Positions 23,364 through 36,752 are shown, counted from the stretch's first letter. The stretch is DNA of 64,000 bases from Gymnothorax reevesii (GCA_029721435.1 CM056584.1:13539739-13603738); one strand, 5' to 3'. A program made the numbers and translations. Notes: a model not told the origin generated them from the letters alone.

Positions 23364-24724
23364 TGAGGTCACTCAAAGACTTCAAAGGAGGCATTCTGAC
23401 AAAAACCCCTTTTCCCCCGATACCCCATTTTGCCCCAGGTTACCCCATCATACTTGTCCACATTTTTTCCAGTAAAAAAATTTCAAGGAAGCATCCTATC
23501 AGCGATTGATGCCATAAACTAAATTTAAAACAAGTTTCAATACCTCCCTGGTTGTCTCAATATTTCTCAGTTCCTTAAAGAATGCGATTGGACTTGGTTC
23601 AACATCCTCATCTTCCTTCAGAATTTAAGAATTAACTTCAATTCCTCCCTCCCAACCTTTTTATGAACAACCCTTTCGTCTCTGCCTTCATCAGAACTAT
23701 TCACTTCCAGACTTCTTTTACTGCTTTCGCTTAATTCATCTTGCTTGTTTTATTTTTTCGCTTTCCGTACCCTTCACTCATCAAATCACTTCGATGCCAA
23801 CAAACCAAACTAAATCGATAAACACCCACGTCTTCCGCCTCAAGTCTCTTCAGCCGCACGACACCAGTTTGTGCCGTCAAGCCTCTTACACAGCTGCTGA
23901 CTTGCCTATGTAAGGATCACCAAAACCTCCAAAATCAAAAATATAGATACCAATAAAATGACTCAATAAATAAATACATGAAATGATAGAATTAAGAAAT
24001 ACAGAAATAAATACAACTGGAAAAGAATGAGTAGGGAAATGAATAGATAAGGAAAAGAACAAATAGAGCAATAAATTCAAAGACAAATTACTACATTCAG
24101 AAAATAAATTGGGGAAAAAAATCTTCAAATAAATTAGTATAAAAATAAGTAATTTCACAAATAAATACATGTTAATTTAATACTCCAATTATGCACATAT
24201 TTATTTTCATATTGACCAGCACATGTACAGTATTTGTTCTTTGAGACTTTTATTCCTACATTTTTAAATGAGTATTTATTTACATGTATTTATTTTTTGA
24301 GTTATTTTATCAATTCATTTGTGTTTTTGATTCTGGCAGTTTTGGTTCCCCATACCTGCCTGCTTACAATGTGAAAAAAAAAAATGGTTGCCTCAAGACA
24401 ACTCGGCAGATGCAATTATAAACCCTGTAAATTATGCTTGTAGTTTCATTTGTAGAAAAACAGGCATAACAGAGCTGATGAGTAGCTTGGTAGCTCTGTC
24501 TTTGATTCTCATAAATTTCTGCTTCGTAATGGTCCACAGTCAGTGGAGGCTTACACAGGGCCCAGGGCAAGGGTTCTGCATACAGGTTACAACAGTGTAC
24601 GAATGCTGAAACCTGCATGGTACTTGAAAGACAGATCGAACACATTAATTGTCCATGAAAATGCAACAGAACACAAACTATTGTTATCTGTGATGTATGA
24701 GTATATAACAGTCCCCTTCTATAA
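23364..24724. other. Gene-free AT-rich stretch
   Basis: Contains taaataaata-type simple sequence between 23930 and 24320. Its open frames are low-complexity and not supported. Confidence 0.4.
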
Positions 24725-24825
24725 ACCCCAATTTCAATTAAGTTGAATCATTGTGTAAAACGTGAATAAAAACAGAATACAATGATTTGCAGATCCTTTT
24801 CGACCTATATTCAACTGAGTACCCT
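24725..24825 (+). mobile_element. 5' end fragment of the 565-4571 Tc1-like family
   Basis: Begins aaccccaatttcaattaagt and continues gtgaataaaaacagaatacaatgatttgcagatc, the diverged left end of this family. The rest of the element is missing. Confidence 0.65.
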
Positions 24826-25474
24826 GCACAGACAAGATTGAAAAGTCATATCCAGCCATGTGTTTGGCATTCCCAATTACATGTGTCAAGGAGTACAAGA
24901 TTTGCACTCACCTGGGGAACATTGGTCAGCTGTAGATGCAAGGATTAACAGCCCCTGCTCCGCACAGCTGACTGTGTCCGATATCATTTGTGAAAATTTC
25001 CTCTTCTGATATCAAAGTTGAGTCTCCTATTTTGTAAGGGGTCAAATCGACCCAGCGTAGTGTACAGTCTCTAAAAACATTGTTAACATACTCTCATTTA
25101 GACCAGATTTTCTCCCAACTGCATGGGGAAAATACAAAATAACTCAAAAAAGTAATTTTATGCCCTGTACACATTGCATGCATTGGTGTTGTTGCAGTCA
25201 TTTTGACTCCAAGCTCTGTTGTTAAATAAAACCATCATTTTGATCATGTTTTTATAGGATTGGGCAACACTGAGGGCACGTGCATATTCATATCTCATTC
25301 ATTTCGCAGTCGTCATATGAAATCAATACTTCATGTGGTAAGGGTAGAGGAGGAAAGTCATGTGTTATTTACCCATATATTAAGTTTGTCAGTAGAAATG
25401 CCTGAAGTAGCTGACATTGGTGTACATTGTAGGGGTCAAATTTACCCCAAACAGAGAAATGTTAGTTAATTTGA
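24826..25474. other. Gene-free stretch
   Basis: Holds ggggtcaaatcgacccagcg (about 25029) and ggggtcaaatttaccccaaa (about 25432), short related motifs of the ggtcaaa...tacccc type found in TTAA-class MITEs. The two ends of an element were not established. Confidence 0.35.
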
Positions 25475-25482
25475 ACATAATG

Positions 25483-26054
25483 CAGTGGTCGTCAACCCTG
25501 GTCCTGGAGGGCCGGAGTGTCTGCTGGTGTTAGACGTTACTCTGCACTTAATTGATGAATGAAAGCAGTTCATTACACACTTAACTCATCTCACCTTGTG
25601 TCTTAGGTTTAAATAGGGTGGAGAAAACCAAACTCAGCACACCTTGTGCTGTTAGCAATACTCCTGCACTATAGGAATAATAAGCCAATCAATCAGTTAC
25701 CAGGAACTACCCTCAAGACTCCTAGAGCCAATTAAACAGACATGCAGGTTGTGACAGAAGTCTAAGTGGAAACCAAGATTTGTCAATGTAGTTGGACATT
25801 GAGCATAGTAGTAATCCGGACAAAGTAGAGGTTCAAAGTAAAGATAAAAGTGTATAGGGCAGGGGTAGCAAGCCCTGGTCCTGGAGAGCCACAGGGTGTG
25901 TGAGTTTGGTTTTCTCCACCCTATTTAAACCTAAGACACCAGGTGTGATGAGTTAAGTGTGTAATGAACTGCTTTCATTCATCAGTTAAGTGCAGAGTGA
26001 CGTGAAAAACCAGCAGACACTCCGGCCGTCCAGGACCAGGGTTGGCCACCACTG
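25483..26054. mobile_element. hAT-like palindromic element (572 bp)
   Basis: Left end cagtggtcgtcaaccctggt; right end reversed is cagtggtggccaaccctggt. Arms of about 160 bp are inverted copies of each other, sharing acttaactcatc, aggtttaaatagggtggaga and other segments. It is flanked by a perfect 8-bp duplication ACATAATG (25475-25482 and 26055-26062), the hallmark of the hAT superfamily. A second start-like segment (aagccctggtcctggagagc, near 25870) lies inside, suggesting one copy inserted in another. No coding capacity. Confidence 0.88.
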
Positions 26055-26062
26055 ACATAATG

Positions 26063-27311
26063 GGAGGGTTAAAGCTGTGAACTGCATTTGAAAGGAGAAT
26101 GAAAGAATTACAATGCGGTATTATTGGCCATTGATCAGCCATCATTCATTTAAAACTGACCTGAAATGAGGGGATGGGAGATTTTATGAGGAAAAACAAG
26201 ACAGGAAAGCTGCTTTCTTCAGGAGGGAAGGCTGAAGAAAGTGTGAGTGTAATTGTTTTGTTCGTTTATCATTCTGACCCCAATGAAAAGTAATCATGGA
26301 TGATTATGTTGTGCTCTCTGCATCCCATATTGCATTGTATAATATAGAAGTCATTTTTGAATCATACCCTGGCTGCAGCAAGTGAAGTATTCCCAGGTAA
26401 TTCTCCATTATGAGGCACTATCAAAACAGCACAGTTATCCATTATACCTATACACTGGTGCTTAAATATGAAATAAAATAACTAGTACTATGTATTTTTC
26501 AAATTGCTATGCAATGGTGGGACACCTCCATCAGAGGCAATACATTGAGAAGCTAAGAAAACCGTTACAACTGAGGCCACCCCCTGAATATTTCATATTT
26601 CACTCATATCACTCATAAAGCTTAGAGTCTCATTTAACACACATTCATTGTTAAAAACTTGATGTGTCGGACCACACAGTCAAAAAAAGCTAAAATTTGA
26701 GTGACTGTCCAAATATTACCACACTGTGCTGTACTGTATGTGGGGTATTAAAAAAAAAAACAAAAAACGCCCAATTCAAGCCAACGTCTCTTCTGTGGCT
26801 CTATTTGCCAAGAGAAGATCGCCTGTGTTAATACTGCATAAATTAACCGCATGAAAGAACCAGAGAAGTATAAGCCTAACCATTGGTGTGTTTTATTGGA
26901 GGAGAACGCAAACTTAAATCTGCCAACACGTTGACAGGCCTGTATTAGGGAGGTAATGCTGAGCCTATACTATGCACTATTTTTTTTCCCGATTTTAAGC
27001 ACGATTTACAGTTGGACCTCGTCTGTCCTAATTTGCACCAGTCAACACCAGTTGGGGACAGTCGACATGTCCCGTTAGCACAGAAATCTGTGAGTGTGCA
27101 AAGGGTTAGAGAGTTAAATCTGCATGTGTGTGAGGAGAACAGACCCCTCCTGACTTCAGTCGGCGCAAATAAAATGTTTGATTTTTTTTGAGTCAACTCT
27201 GGACGCAGTCGGGTACTGTATACTGGCGCAGTCGTGGAACGCATCATCCCCAGTCTTCCAGTCCTCATAAAAAAATACCTGCTGAAGCCAGTCAATTAGT
27301 GTATACTCCAA
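26063..27311. other. Gene-free stretch
   Basis: No supported gene. A 116-codon minus-strand frame at 27295-26945 lacks recognisable domains. Between 27180 and 27300 there is a CAGT-rich segment of unknown origin. Confidence 0.4.
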
Positions 27312-27485
27312 GGCCCTTATTTACTAAGACCTTTAGCACATGCAACATCTATTTGCCCGTGCAAAACCAATTACATTGCCCCTGATTGGTGCAAGGGAAG
27401 TACCCTGGCCAATCATGGCTAATGTTATTGGTTTTGGACGGGCAAAAAAATTTTGCATGAGCTAAAGGTCTTAGTAAATCAGGCC
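27312..27485. mobile_element. Palindromic MITE (174 bp)
   Basis: Left end ggcccttatttactaagacc, right end reversed ggcctgatttactaagacc. Internal arms ctttagca...catg and tgcccgt / acgggca also pair. A short duplication (CCAA) is possible but not decisive, so the superfamily is open. Confidence 0.78.
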
Positions 27486-28652
27486 CCAAGTCTTTTCATA
27501 ATTGGTAAGGACTGTGAAAGTTATGTAGTCTAGCCTCAGCTGCAGAGAAAGGAAGTTTCACTGCATCGTAAGCAACCAACTGCCACAGTTTTGGCAAACA
27601 AAGACTTGACACTCCTGTTGAGGCGTTTGACTCCGACATGATTGAACAGCAATAACCTAAGCCCCTGTCAATACCACAGCCGCAGAGGGGATTATGGCAC
27701 TCCCGGATACAGCTCTGAGCACTTGATTATCGACTGACAGGCTGCTGCTTATCAGCAGATTTACTTATGTTATCATGGCCACCGACAGCCACACTAAGCC
27801 AGTAGTGACTGTCCATTTTCCAGACGATTGGCTGCGTGATTGGACTGAACTGGTCATTTTTTTTCCTGCTCAAATTGAGCTGGGGGGAGGTGATTTGCCT
27901 GTATTCTACATGATATATTTCTCAGTGAGTGACTAAGAGAGGTTGGTGAGGGTGCTCTTCTGTTTGCGAGCATACAGGCATTCCTGTATATAAGTGTGTG
28001 TGTGTGTATGTGTGTGTGTGTGTGTGTCTGTTGGGTTTGTGTGCTTACTATTTTGTGTACAACCACGTCATTTTATATGCATGTGTGTTTATACATTTCC
28101 GTTTGTGTGCACACGTATGTGCTTATGAGCTCTATATGGTTCTGTGAATCCAAGGGTACTGTAGGTATGGGTGTATGTTTATATTCATGTGATTCAGTTA
28201 GTGTGCATACCTTTCCTTATGAGCACTTCCCTTTGTGTGGTTTTTTTATGCGTGTCCGCACATAATATCAGGCCCCACCACTCAGGATCGATAAAGGGTT
28301 AAAAAAAAAGAATAAATGAAATAGAAAAAGAGATTTTTATTGGGAGTGAGAATATCTCACAGTATCGATGCCATATCAAGGAAAGGTAGGTTGTAAGGAG
28401 ATGGTGCCACTACACAGACTTCAGTTGTCCAAGACTGGAAACCTGTAACTCTAATCTGGTTTGGATTTTAAGGGGTTAAAATTTAGATGAAGACTGAAGC
28501 CAGCTGCTTGGAAATCACCTTGTGTGTGTGGAAGCCCCTTTTCTTTGATATCCTGGAACTAGAAGGCTGCTGGACTTCTGAAATTTCTGCAACATATCAA
28601 CATTAGCAAGTAATGGGGTAACCAGGTTAACAAAGAAATTTAAAATTTTTAA
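27486..28652. other. Gene-free stretch with a TG repeat
   Basis: A (TG)n microsatellite lies at about 27993-28027, with related tgtgtg-rich sequence to about 28110. The frames across it are repeat-driven. Confidence 0.5.
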
Positions 28653-28780
28653 CCCTGGAGAACCCAGGGGGTCAAATTTGACCTCAGCTAATTAGCCCCT
28701 ACCCTACATTAGCAGATGTCAATTTTTATGCTAAGTTCATACTTTTCTTGAGGAAAAAAGATGTCTTGGGTTCTCCAGGG
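28653..28780. mobile_element. TTAA-flanked MITE (128 bp)
   Basis: TTAA (28649-28652) then ccctggagaaccca; the other end is tgggttctccaggg then TTAA (28781-28784). Perfect 14-bp inverted ends and a TTAA duplication indicate a piggyBac-type non-autonomous element. The interior includes ggtcaaatttgacc, itself a palindrome. Confidence 0.85.
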
Positions 28781-28784
28781 TTAA

Positions 28785-30981
28785 AGGCTTAATTCAGACA
28801 AACCAGGCCCACGCCCGTGCAAATCTTTACACCTGTTAAAAGTTCCACTGTCTGAAGATCTTGTCGATGTCCAGTTTCTAGGTTGTCTGGTCATGGCGCA
28901 ATGAAGCTCAAAAAACACCTTCCGAGACAACACGTGCACAGTTTTTCATCACAAACAGCCAAAAGGTGCATTTTTAAAGCATTCCAAATCATAAATGGCA
29001 TTAGATAAATACTGCCCTACGCAGTAACTACGCAATAATTTCAACAGTAAAAAATGGCTTCAGAGTTTGTTTGCAAATAACGACAAATAAATAGTCAGCA
29101 CTTCTATGATAGATTATGATTAACTGACCCACCATGGTATAACTTCTGTCCTAATAAATCCTGACCTCAATATACTTTCAGGCCCAAAACTGAGTCACTC
29201 ACATTTTACCCAAAATGTAGTTACTGCACTTAGGCTTTGTAGGGCAGAATACTTCTCAATCAAGAACCCCAGCTAGAGTTCCTAGAAGTATAAAAACCCC
29301 GATTTATAACTTCCTTAGACAATGGCAGGCCTTAGAAGATCCCCTTCAAGACCGTCCCACATCAATTTTATAAAAAAAAAAAAACGCTATCGGGGGGTTT
29401 GCAAGCCTCGTGACAGAATACTGCCAGATATCTCGTGGAGAACTTTTAACACAAGATCCAGGTGGTCCTTGCCCACAATAATCCGCAGAGAAAAAGGTGT
29501 GCCCGTGATGTGGGAACGAAACTGAACGCTACGATTCTCAGCTGATGGCCTAGTACTGCATTAAATTACACATTGACTGGCCCCTTAATTCCTTAAAAGA
29601 CTGCCATGCAACTATGTAGCTCCCATGTTGAATTACAGAAGCAACAAAACGTTGGCTTTTGAAGCTTAAAAGCCTTGCATACCCCGGCCTAAAAATTGGC
29701 ACAGTGAAAGCATCGACCTGAAGTCAAACCTGGGTGGCCATCCTTGCTCAAAATGCCTTAACAGTGTGAGCCACCCAGCAACCCTGTTTTTTTTTAGCAA
29801 AATAATTGCACCCTTACAGTATGGCTGACTACAGCAGAGATTTCAGTAAAACTAAAAGCTTATGATGCAACCCAGTGTCACAGTCTGCAATTTTGAGGAC
29901 AGCAACCTACTGGAGGGAGTGAGGCTGTAAGTAAGGGAGGCATCTACAGTTGGAATGCAACCTGCCAAGACAAAACCATCATTGCTAAAGAGTTGGAGGA
30001 ATTCAGAGCATCATAATCATAGCTTCCAATGCAAAGCATCTAATACAGCTGTAATCTGACATGGTGCAGTGACATTTTGCCTTGTGGGGTGGTGTGGCAT
30101 TATTGACTCTTGATGACAATGCTAATTCAGCCTTTTATCCTGCTCTGACAAGCTGTTTAACACCAGCTTCATCACACTCTGGCGTAAGGCAGATAAGGCA
30201 TCGACAAGCACTCCTCTTAAGCCTTCCTAATAGTCACCCATAATGCACTTCACCAACCACGTTCTCCCATCGCTCGCTCAGTCCAGTACATCTAAAAAGA
30301 GAGGAAACTAGACATTCTGGTCGCCCACAACCACATGGGTGTAGCCCCACAAGGATCCTGCTAACGATATCTGGAATCCTTTACCCTCTAATGCGTTCAC
30401 TAGCCAAACACTGAAACAGGCACATTTTCAGCATGTAATTATGCTTTGTTCGGCTGATTCTGTTGCCTTGGCGATAGATGTTGTGAACCAACTACTGCCT
30501 ATGTCAACACCAAAGGTCAGAGGAATCGGTTGAAAATTGTAGTCTGTGAAGCGTCCACAAGAAAACGTTTACGGGCACAGCAGGCGTGAAGACGACCACC
30601 ACAAATCCTTAGTAGCCACCCAACTTCTTCCAGGGACAAAATAAAAATTTGTGAATGAAGATCAGGCCTAAAATTGAACTGGTCCTCAAAGCTTCATTGA
30701 GTAATATTTTGTTGAGACCCAGTGACCGTTAGCTCTTCCCATTTACAGACATGGTAAAGAAAAGTCAATCTCACTGATCATTGTAAGTGAAGTGACAGAT
30801 TTAGCTTCTGTCCACCATTTACCAGTTTTGGTATGTTTGACCCCCATGATTGATTAAAATACAGATCTGAGCACGATCTTGGAAAGGAGCACTCACTTCT
30901 GGTCCTTAAATCCAAACCTGCCCGATATTTCTGTCCCAGGCAATTAATTTCACTAGTTATTGGCCAAGATGTCCAAGCTGC
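28785..30981. other. Gene-free stretch
   Basis: No gene or bounded element recognised. Small A-runs occur near 29362 and T-runs near 29787. Confidence 0.4.
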
Positions 30982-31220
30982 TCAGTGGTCCTGAATGTCA
31001 GTTCTGGGGACCGGTTGGGTGTGCTGGTTTTTGTTCCGAACATGATTGCAATCATAGGACGTTAACAAGCTGTTATCCTAAAATCGCAATGGTAGTTGGA
31101 ACAATAACCAGCATACATGGTGGGGCCCCAGGACTGACAACGGGAACCACCAGTCCGCACAACTGACTCCCAGGGGAGCATGGAGAACCAGCAGTCCTCA
31201 GCCCTGGAGGACCATGATTT
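30982..31220. mobile_element. Diverged hAT-like MITE
   Basis: Left end cagtggtcctgaatgtcagt and right end reversed atggtcctccagggctgagg are related to the hAT MITE ends at 25483 and 36069. Internal ggttggaacaataaccagca pairs with tgctggtttttgttccgaac. The target duplication was not resolved. Confidence 0.6.
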
Positions 31221-33100
31221 GAAGAATAAGGCAGCTGGATATTGGAGGCCCAGAACAAGAATTTTGCTGTCAGAGCATATTATGCTCAGGTAACGAATTA
31301 TGAGGAAGAGAGAAAGGAGGGTGGGTGTGACCGATCACAACATATCAAAACTCGCAAACAATAACATTATAGAGTTAAAATGTCTTCTGTTAAAGAACAC
31401 AATTTTACACTTTGAATGCATGGCCTAGGACTGATTGTGGTAATAAACGATAGAGTATTTCCACCAAAGGCAGCTGGTTTACGACAGAACATTACTTTGC
31501 ACAGCACCTGTAGAAAGAGACCCCTGGGATGAAAAAGGTAAATGGAGCGGGGCATGGTCTCTATGATTAAACTTGAACTTACATATTTATAGGTGCAGTA
31601 CCAAAGGAATTTGCGTCAAAATGTCTCATGCTGTGAAGATGAGGGTTTAATTGGAAATTGAGCATCATGGGGCCCCCGGTGTATCTCATTCAAGTAAATT
31701 TGTATCCCCTCGGCTGTAACGACCCACACAGTTGACCCCACCATCCCCAGACTGGGTGGCTGGACTGCTAAAAATATAGCGTCCTTTGTTTAGCCAATTA
31801 ACGGGCACATCGTCGGCACCATTCTCTCCCCATCTCTCACCAAAGAACTACCCACCAGCCAAACCTTCACAACGGTACTGAGGAAACACAAAAATGCTTA
31901 AGTTCACATAGACAAAATGTCTCTCTCCATTATCTCACCAAAATTGTGACGGCAGCATTACATTTCTCAGAAAGACATGGAAACCCACAATCATCCCATT
32001 TTAAGACATCCATGCAGCATCTTTGAATCTCAAAAGAGAAAATAAACTTCAAACTGTACTTTGACCATGAATTTTCAAACACTTACATTATCGGCGCGAT
32101 TGAAGTTATGTGTATGAGAGCACAACTGAAGTCCCTGATGTTGTCGTAAATGTGACATTTTTATGGGGGGCCCTGAACAGCAGTGTTCTTGGATATGTGA
32201 AGTATTATTGTCCAACACTGCCATCTACTGTTCATTAGTACTTCGTGTGTGCGTGTGTATTTTTGTAATTACATAAACGGTTTATTTTCTCAGAACAGCT
32301 TGGAAATACAGCTTAAAATATAATTGAATCTCAACAGGCAAGAGTTAGTCAAATAATATTAATATTGCTCAGATTCAGTACGCTTTTTATTTCAAAAAAA
32401 GGCCGTAACTAAGACCTGAACAGTGGGCACACTTTGCGGTTTATAATGAATTGACATTTACCGGATCTCAGTATGAAGAACACACAGCAGGCTCATTTCA
32501 ACTGATCAAAGGTTTGTCATCCAACACTGATCTCTTATGCATCATATGACCTTAAATAAAGAGAAGTGCTTGCAAGGTATCTTGCGAATAGGCCATGTTT
32601 AATGCATGCTACACCAAAGTAGGATATTTTTGTAGCCTTGAAACTAGCAGTAGATACAGTATATAGGCCTATGCATTTTTAAGTGGGACACATTCAATAA
32701 AGAAATTGGAGTTTTTTTTCCTTTGTATTAATTTATCAATTAATTAATTTTGTATTTTACTTTTACATTACTGAAGCATTATAGTGACAACTTGATCAGA
32801 AAATGTAACAAATGTAGCATCAAATTCGTGCAATGTGGGCCTTTAGCAAGTATTATCTATGAAATGTAAATAAATAATTTAGATCACTAGACCTACAAAA
32901 TGGTTACTGCCAACAAACATCCACTGTTTTTGAGGTTTTGAGGAAAACCTGTGTTTGTTTGACAGAAAATAATGCATTCTTTTTAAAATGGTTGAATAAT
33001 TATTATTAAAACGAAGCCCTGGGGATATCAGAGGAAGAAGTTGGAAACTGTGAAAAATGACTGGACCCACACAGAAGAATGACTTGTTGACCCTTAAGGG
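31221..33100. other. Gene-free stretch
   Basis: AT-rich DNA with no supported gene. Confidence 0.4.
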
Positions 33101-33334
33101 CAGTGGTTCCCATCCAGTGCTCAAGGACGCCCTGCCCTGCAGGTTTTTGCTCGCTTTCTACGCTTTCACTCCTGATGCATTTAAGGGCTTCATGCTGATT
33201 GGTTGAAAAAGATCTACCTGAACAGGGTGTGTATGAAGGTGCTTTGGGCCTTAAATGGATCAGGTGCACAAAAGTAAAGCCGCAACACAAACCTGCACGA
33301 CAGGGGTCCTTGAGGGCTGGACTGGGAACCGCTG
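33101..33334. mobile_element. hAT-like MITE (234 bp)
   Basis: Left end cagtggttcccatccagtgc, right end reversed cagcggttcccagtccagcc. Interior gcaggtttttgctcg and cctgcacgacagggg pair as in related elements. The flanks ccttaaggg and ctttaaggg look like a mutated 8-bp duplication. Confidence 0.78.
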
Positions 33335-34624
33335 CTTTAAGGGGTTTGCTTGTAAACTGCCTGGCCAAATATAAGTCGCCATTTGGATGTAAATAAGTGA
33401 ATACTTTAGAGCCTATGATTGAATTGTGATTAGAGTGTTCGACCTTATTTTGGGTCAGGCAGTGTAATTTTTCATTCCAGACGTTAACTCCATAAAACCT
33501 ACTAGCCCATCAAAAGCACCTGCTGAATTCAAACCTGTGGACTCTTAGACCTATTCAAAATTCTAGCGGAGATCCCAACGTTTCCAACAATCCCAAATAT
33601 GTCCTCTTGAATTACAGGATATAATGTATATAAAATGATGTACGGGATCTTGATATTTTCCATTTGATAGAGTGCTGTGGCTGTGAAAAAATGGCATCCT
33701 GGGTTAAGATATTTCTCTCACTGTAAGTGTGATGCAGATTCAGTGAGGCATCAACACCAGCAAATTCAGAATATGTGAGTGACGTTTTTCCACATTATGA
33801 GGGGAAAAAAAGCTTTTTCTGACTTTGAACCCACTTAAGGGAAAACTTAAGTGCAAAGTAAGGGTTGAAGGGGTTTAGAATACCAAGCTCAGGGTTCTGT
33901 TCCATTCATTCATTACCATCTCATTTACCCTAGAAAACGGAGTGGTTATTTGTATCAAGCACATGTAAGCACTAACTCTACCAGCATATCCTCTCTATCA
34001 ATCTCTAAATAAATTAGGGCTCTGAATAAATTAAGGGAATAAACAATTGAAGAGTCTAGAGCTAAAAGTACTTAAGTCATTTTTTCACACCCCTTGAGTT
34101 AAGGCAGAAAAAAATATTTTTAATAGTTATCAAATTCAGTTGAAGACCCAAGTGCTAAAACTACTGAAGTCACAAAAAAAAGCCACTTTGAAAAACTTCG
34201 ACTTTGGTAACTGTTAAAAACATTTTTTTCTGTCCTTAACTCAAGGGGTGAAAATTTTAGTACAAGGCTTTTCAATATTACATCTCCCTGACCCTCCCTG
34301 TTGCACTGGAATAAAATTATTTTCCCTCTGCTGGTCAAGACAGAAATAGCAAAGCAATCAGATCGTGGGCATTGATGAGTGGTGCTCACTGCAGAGCCAA
34401 ATGGGTGGAGATGGACCAAGTCCAGCTCCACCTCCCTGGACCTAGTGAAGCTCCTCCCCTCTGCTGTTTGAGTTGTGTGCGAGTTGGGTGTGGCAGGACC
34501 TAGACGTGGTGCGGAACTTAGTCAGGCGCCTCCCATTGGCTCCGAAGTGAACAGCCTCTCAATAATGATGAAGAAAGTGCTGGCAAATACCAAACAGACC
34601 TTTTTCAAAAAAACATTTATGAAA
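33335..34624. other. Gene-free stretch
   Basis: Includes a long inverted pair: tcaccccttgagttaaggca (about 34086) and ttaactcaaggggtga (about 34236), joined through acttaagtcatttttt / cttaagtca-like arms, suggesting an unbounded MITE near 34060-34260. No gene. Confidence 0.4.
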
Positions 34625-34635
34625 TGTGCATTACT

Positions 34636-34857
34636 GTATCCCCCGAACGAAGGTCGGAGGATACTATGGATTTGGCCTCGTCACGCGTCCGCAGAGATTT
34701 TCTTGTGAACGCTCTACAGCCCTCATAAGTGCACCGATCCTTTTCAAATTTTGCAGGGACATGCATTATGGTAAGTTCACCACACCTATTGATTTTGGGT
34801 ACTCTGGCACCATCTGGGCGCAACTGGGGGGCCTTCGGGGGATACATGTGCTCGGTT
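34636..34857. mobile_element. GC-richer repeat with CCCCCGAA termini
   Basis: Starts gtatcccccgaacgaagg and ends ccttcgggggatac, roughly 14-18-bp inverted ends. The interior has cgtcacgcgtccgcagagat and tcttgtgaacgctctacagc. It differs in base composition from its surroundings and shares the CGTCCGC style of the 61.7-kb repeat. I recall similar sequence phrases from invertebrate genomes, but this needs a search. No coding capacity. Confidence 0.6.
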
Positions 34858-34865
34858 GCCGAGTG

Positions 34866-36060
34866 CTCTAGTTTTAATTAGGCTACAGTATTAAAAGCAA
34901 TAAAGAAAGTCATCTTGAAATGACAGAACTTTGTGATTTGATCTCAAACTGTACTTAAGAGAATGAATGAACAGCTCTGGCTTCGGTTGAAACTCTACTG
35001 ATATAGGAGGGGGGTAGAGTGGTAGTAATGGCGTTCCTCCTTGAGATGGAAGCAGTACATTGATCGAGGCGGGGTATTCGGTAGTTGAAAAGATTATTGT
35101 TTACAGGGCGTGTGGTAAATTAAAAAATAATTTGCTTCACACCTCTCCTCCCTCAGGATTGGATTTCAGATGCCAGTTGTTGAGTTCCTTCACCTGCGGT
35201 GAATTCTAGATGTTCAAAAGTAGCCCTTTTAATTTTGGAACAAAGAATGATTGATAATGCTGAACTTGCATTGCATGCATTTGGATGACCAGCATGAAAG
35301 AAGTGCAATGGAAGTATCAGTATATACGGTGAACACCATAATTCATTAGACAGCGGGACATCTACTTTGCATCTGTACTCTGGCACTTTGAGTTTTAAAA
35401 TGATGTAGTGAAAATTAAGTTGATTTGCAAACTGTCATGTCATGTAATTTCATCCATATTGGACAATCTGTTTGGAAATGACCACGCCTTTTGAACATAG
35501 TCCACTGATGGACACATCAAAAATGTTGGACAGTTCAACATAATGAAGAATAATGCGATATGATTTTAATATTCACCATCATATCTTTATCAAGCCATGT
35601 CTGCTTGAAGCTGTGATGATGATCACTTGACCCTGGTTATCTTCCATCTTGATGCTATGCCAGGTCTGTACTGCACCCATATTCAGTTCCTGCTGGTGTC
35701 CGGGACTTCGAACCTACCGTCTCCTCTTCAGCATATAAAAGGCATGTTCATTTGGACTTATCCAGGTTGATCACAGAACTATAAAAAAAAACTATCACTC
35801 TCCATTGAGTTATCATGCTTGCTCTTATCTCTTGAGCACCACCCTGTGGACGTATATGACACTGCAACATAAATTCTACATGAATCTGGATATTGACATT
35901 AAGCTCTTAGCAACGTATTAAAATCCCAATACCTGGTTAGTCAATGGTGACCAGCTCCAAATCCTGATCGTATTGTTGTCATACAGTGCATTCATCAAAC
36001 ATTAAACTAGGCGCAATTAAGAGAGACAGGTGAACATCATGAAACATAATTCTGTTCATT
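34866..36060. other. Gene-free stretch
   Basis: No supported gene or bounded repeat. Confidence 0.4.
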
Positions 36061-36068
36061 ATCTAAAC

Positions 36069-36744
36069 CAGTGGTTCCCAAACTCGGTCCTGGGGACCCA
36101 CTGTGCGCTGTTTTTAGTTCCAACCACTGCTCCAATCGCAGAATGTTAATGAGTAATTAATTGCACTGAATGGCAATAATGGCATAATGATTATTTACCC
36201 TTTTAGACCACAAGCCATAAATGGCTATGATGGAGGGAAAAAAGCTTCATAGCGTGCTATATTGGAAATTACTTTTCTAACACAAAGTAGAAATTAGCAG
36301 TTGATGACATGAAACTGTGAATAGGCCTCTAATTGTAAATTGAGTACATGTGGTCACTAAAACCATTATTAGGCCATTATGAGTTCAACGAAAAAGCATA
36401 TTATGAAACAGACCTGAAAAAGGTTACTTGTTTGGTTTCAGCCGTATTCAGAAGCCTAATCAGTAGCTGACTGACAGATTGCCGGTTTGCATTTGATCAC
36501 CTAAGACATATTGTCCCTGTGCCTTAGAATGCTTACTTGGAATACATCAACATAAACAATATGAATGCTGGGCCTTGAAACATCATGGACTGCAGTCATT
36601 TCTGTCATAATGTGGGGTAAAACATCCCTCTCATCAGAAAAGCAACTAATTACAAAAAAATATAAAATTCAGGGATTGCAGTTGTGGTTGGAACAAAGGC
36701 CAGCATACGCAGTGCGTCCCCTGTACCGACCGTGGGAACCAGGG
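36069..36744. mobile_element. hAT-like non-autonomous element (676 bp)
   Basis: The left end is cagtggttcccaaactcggt and the right end reversed begins ccctggttcccacggtcggt. A perfect 8-bp duplication ATCTAAAC flanks it (36061-36068 and 36745-36752). Arms near each end pair (gttttagttccaaccactgc-like with gcagttgtggttggaacaaa). The AT-rich centre codes for nothing recognisable. Confidence 0.87.
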
Positions 36745-36752
36745 ATCTAAAC

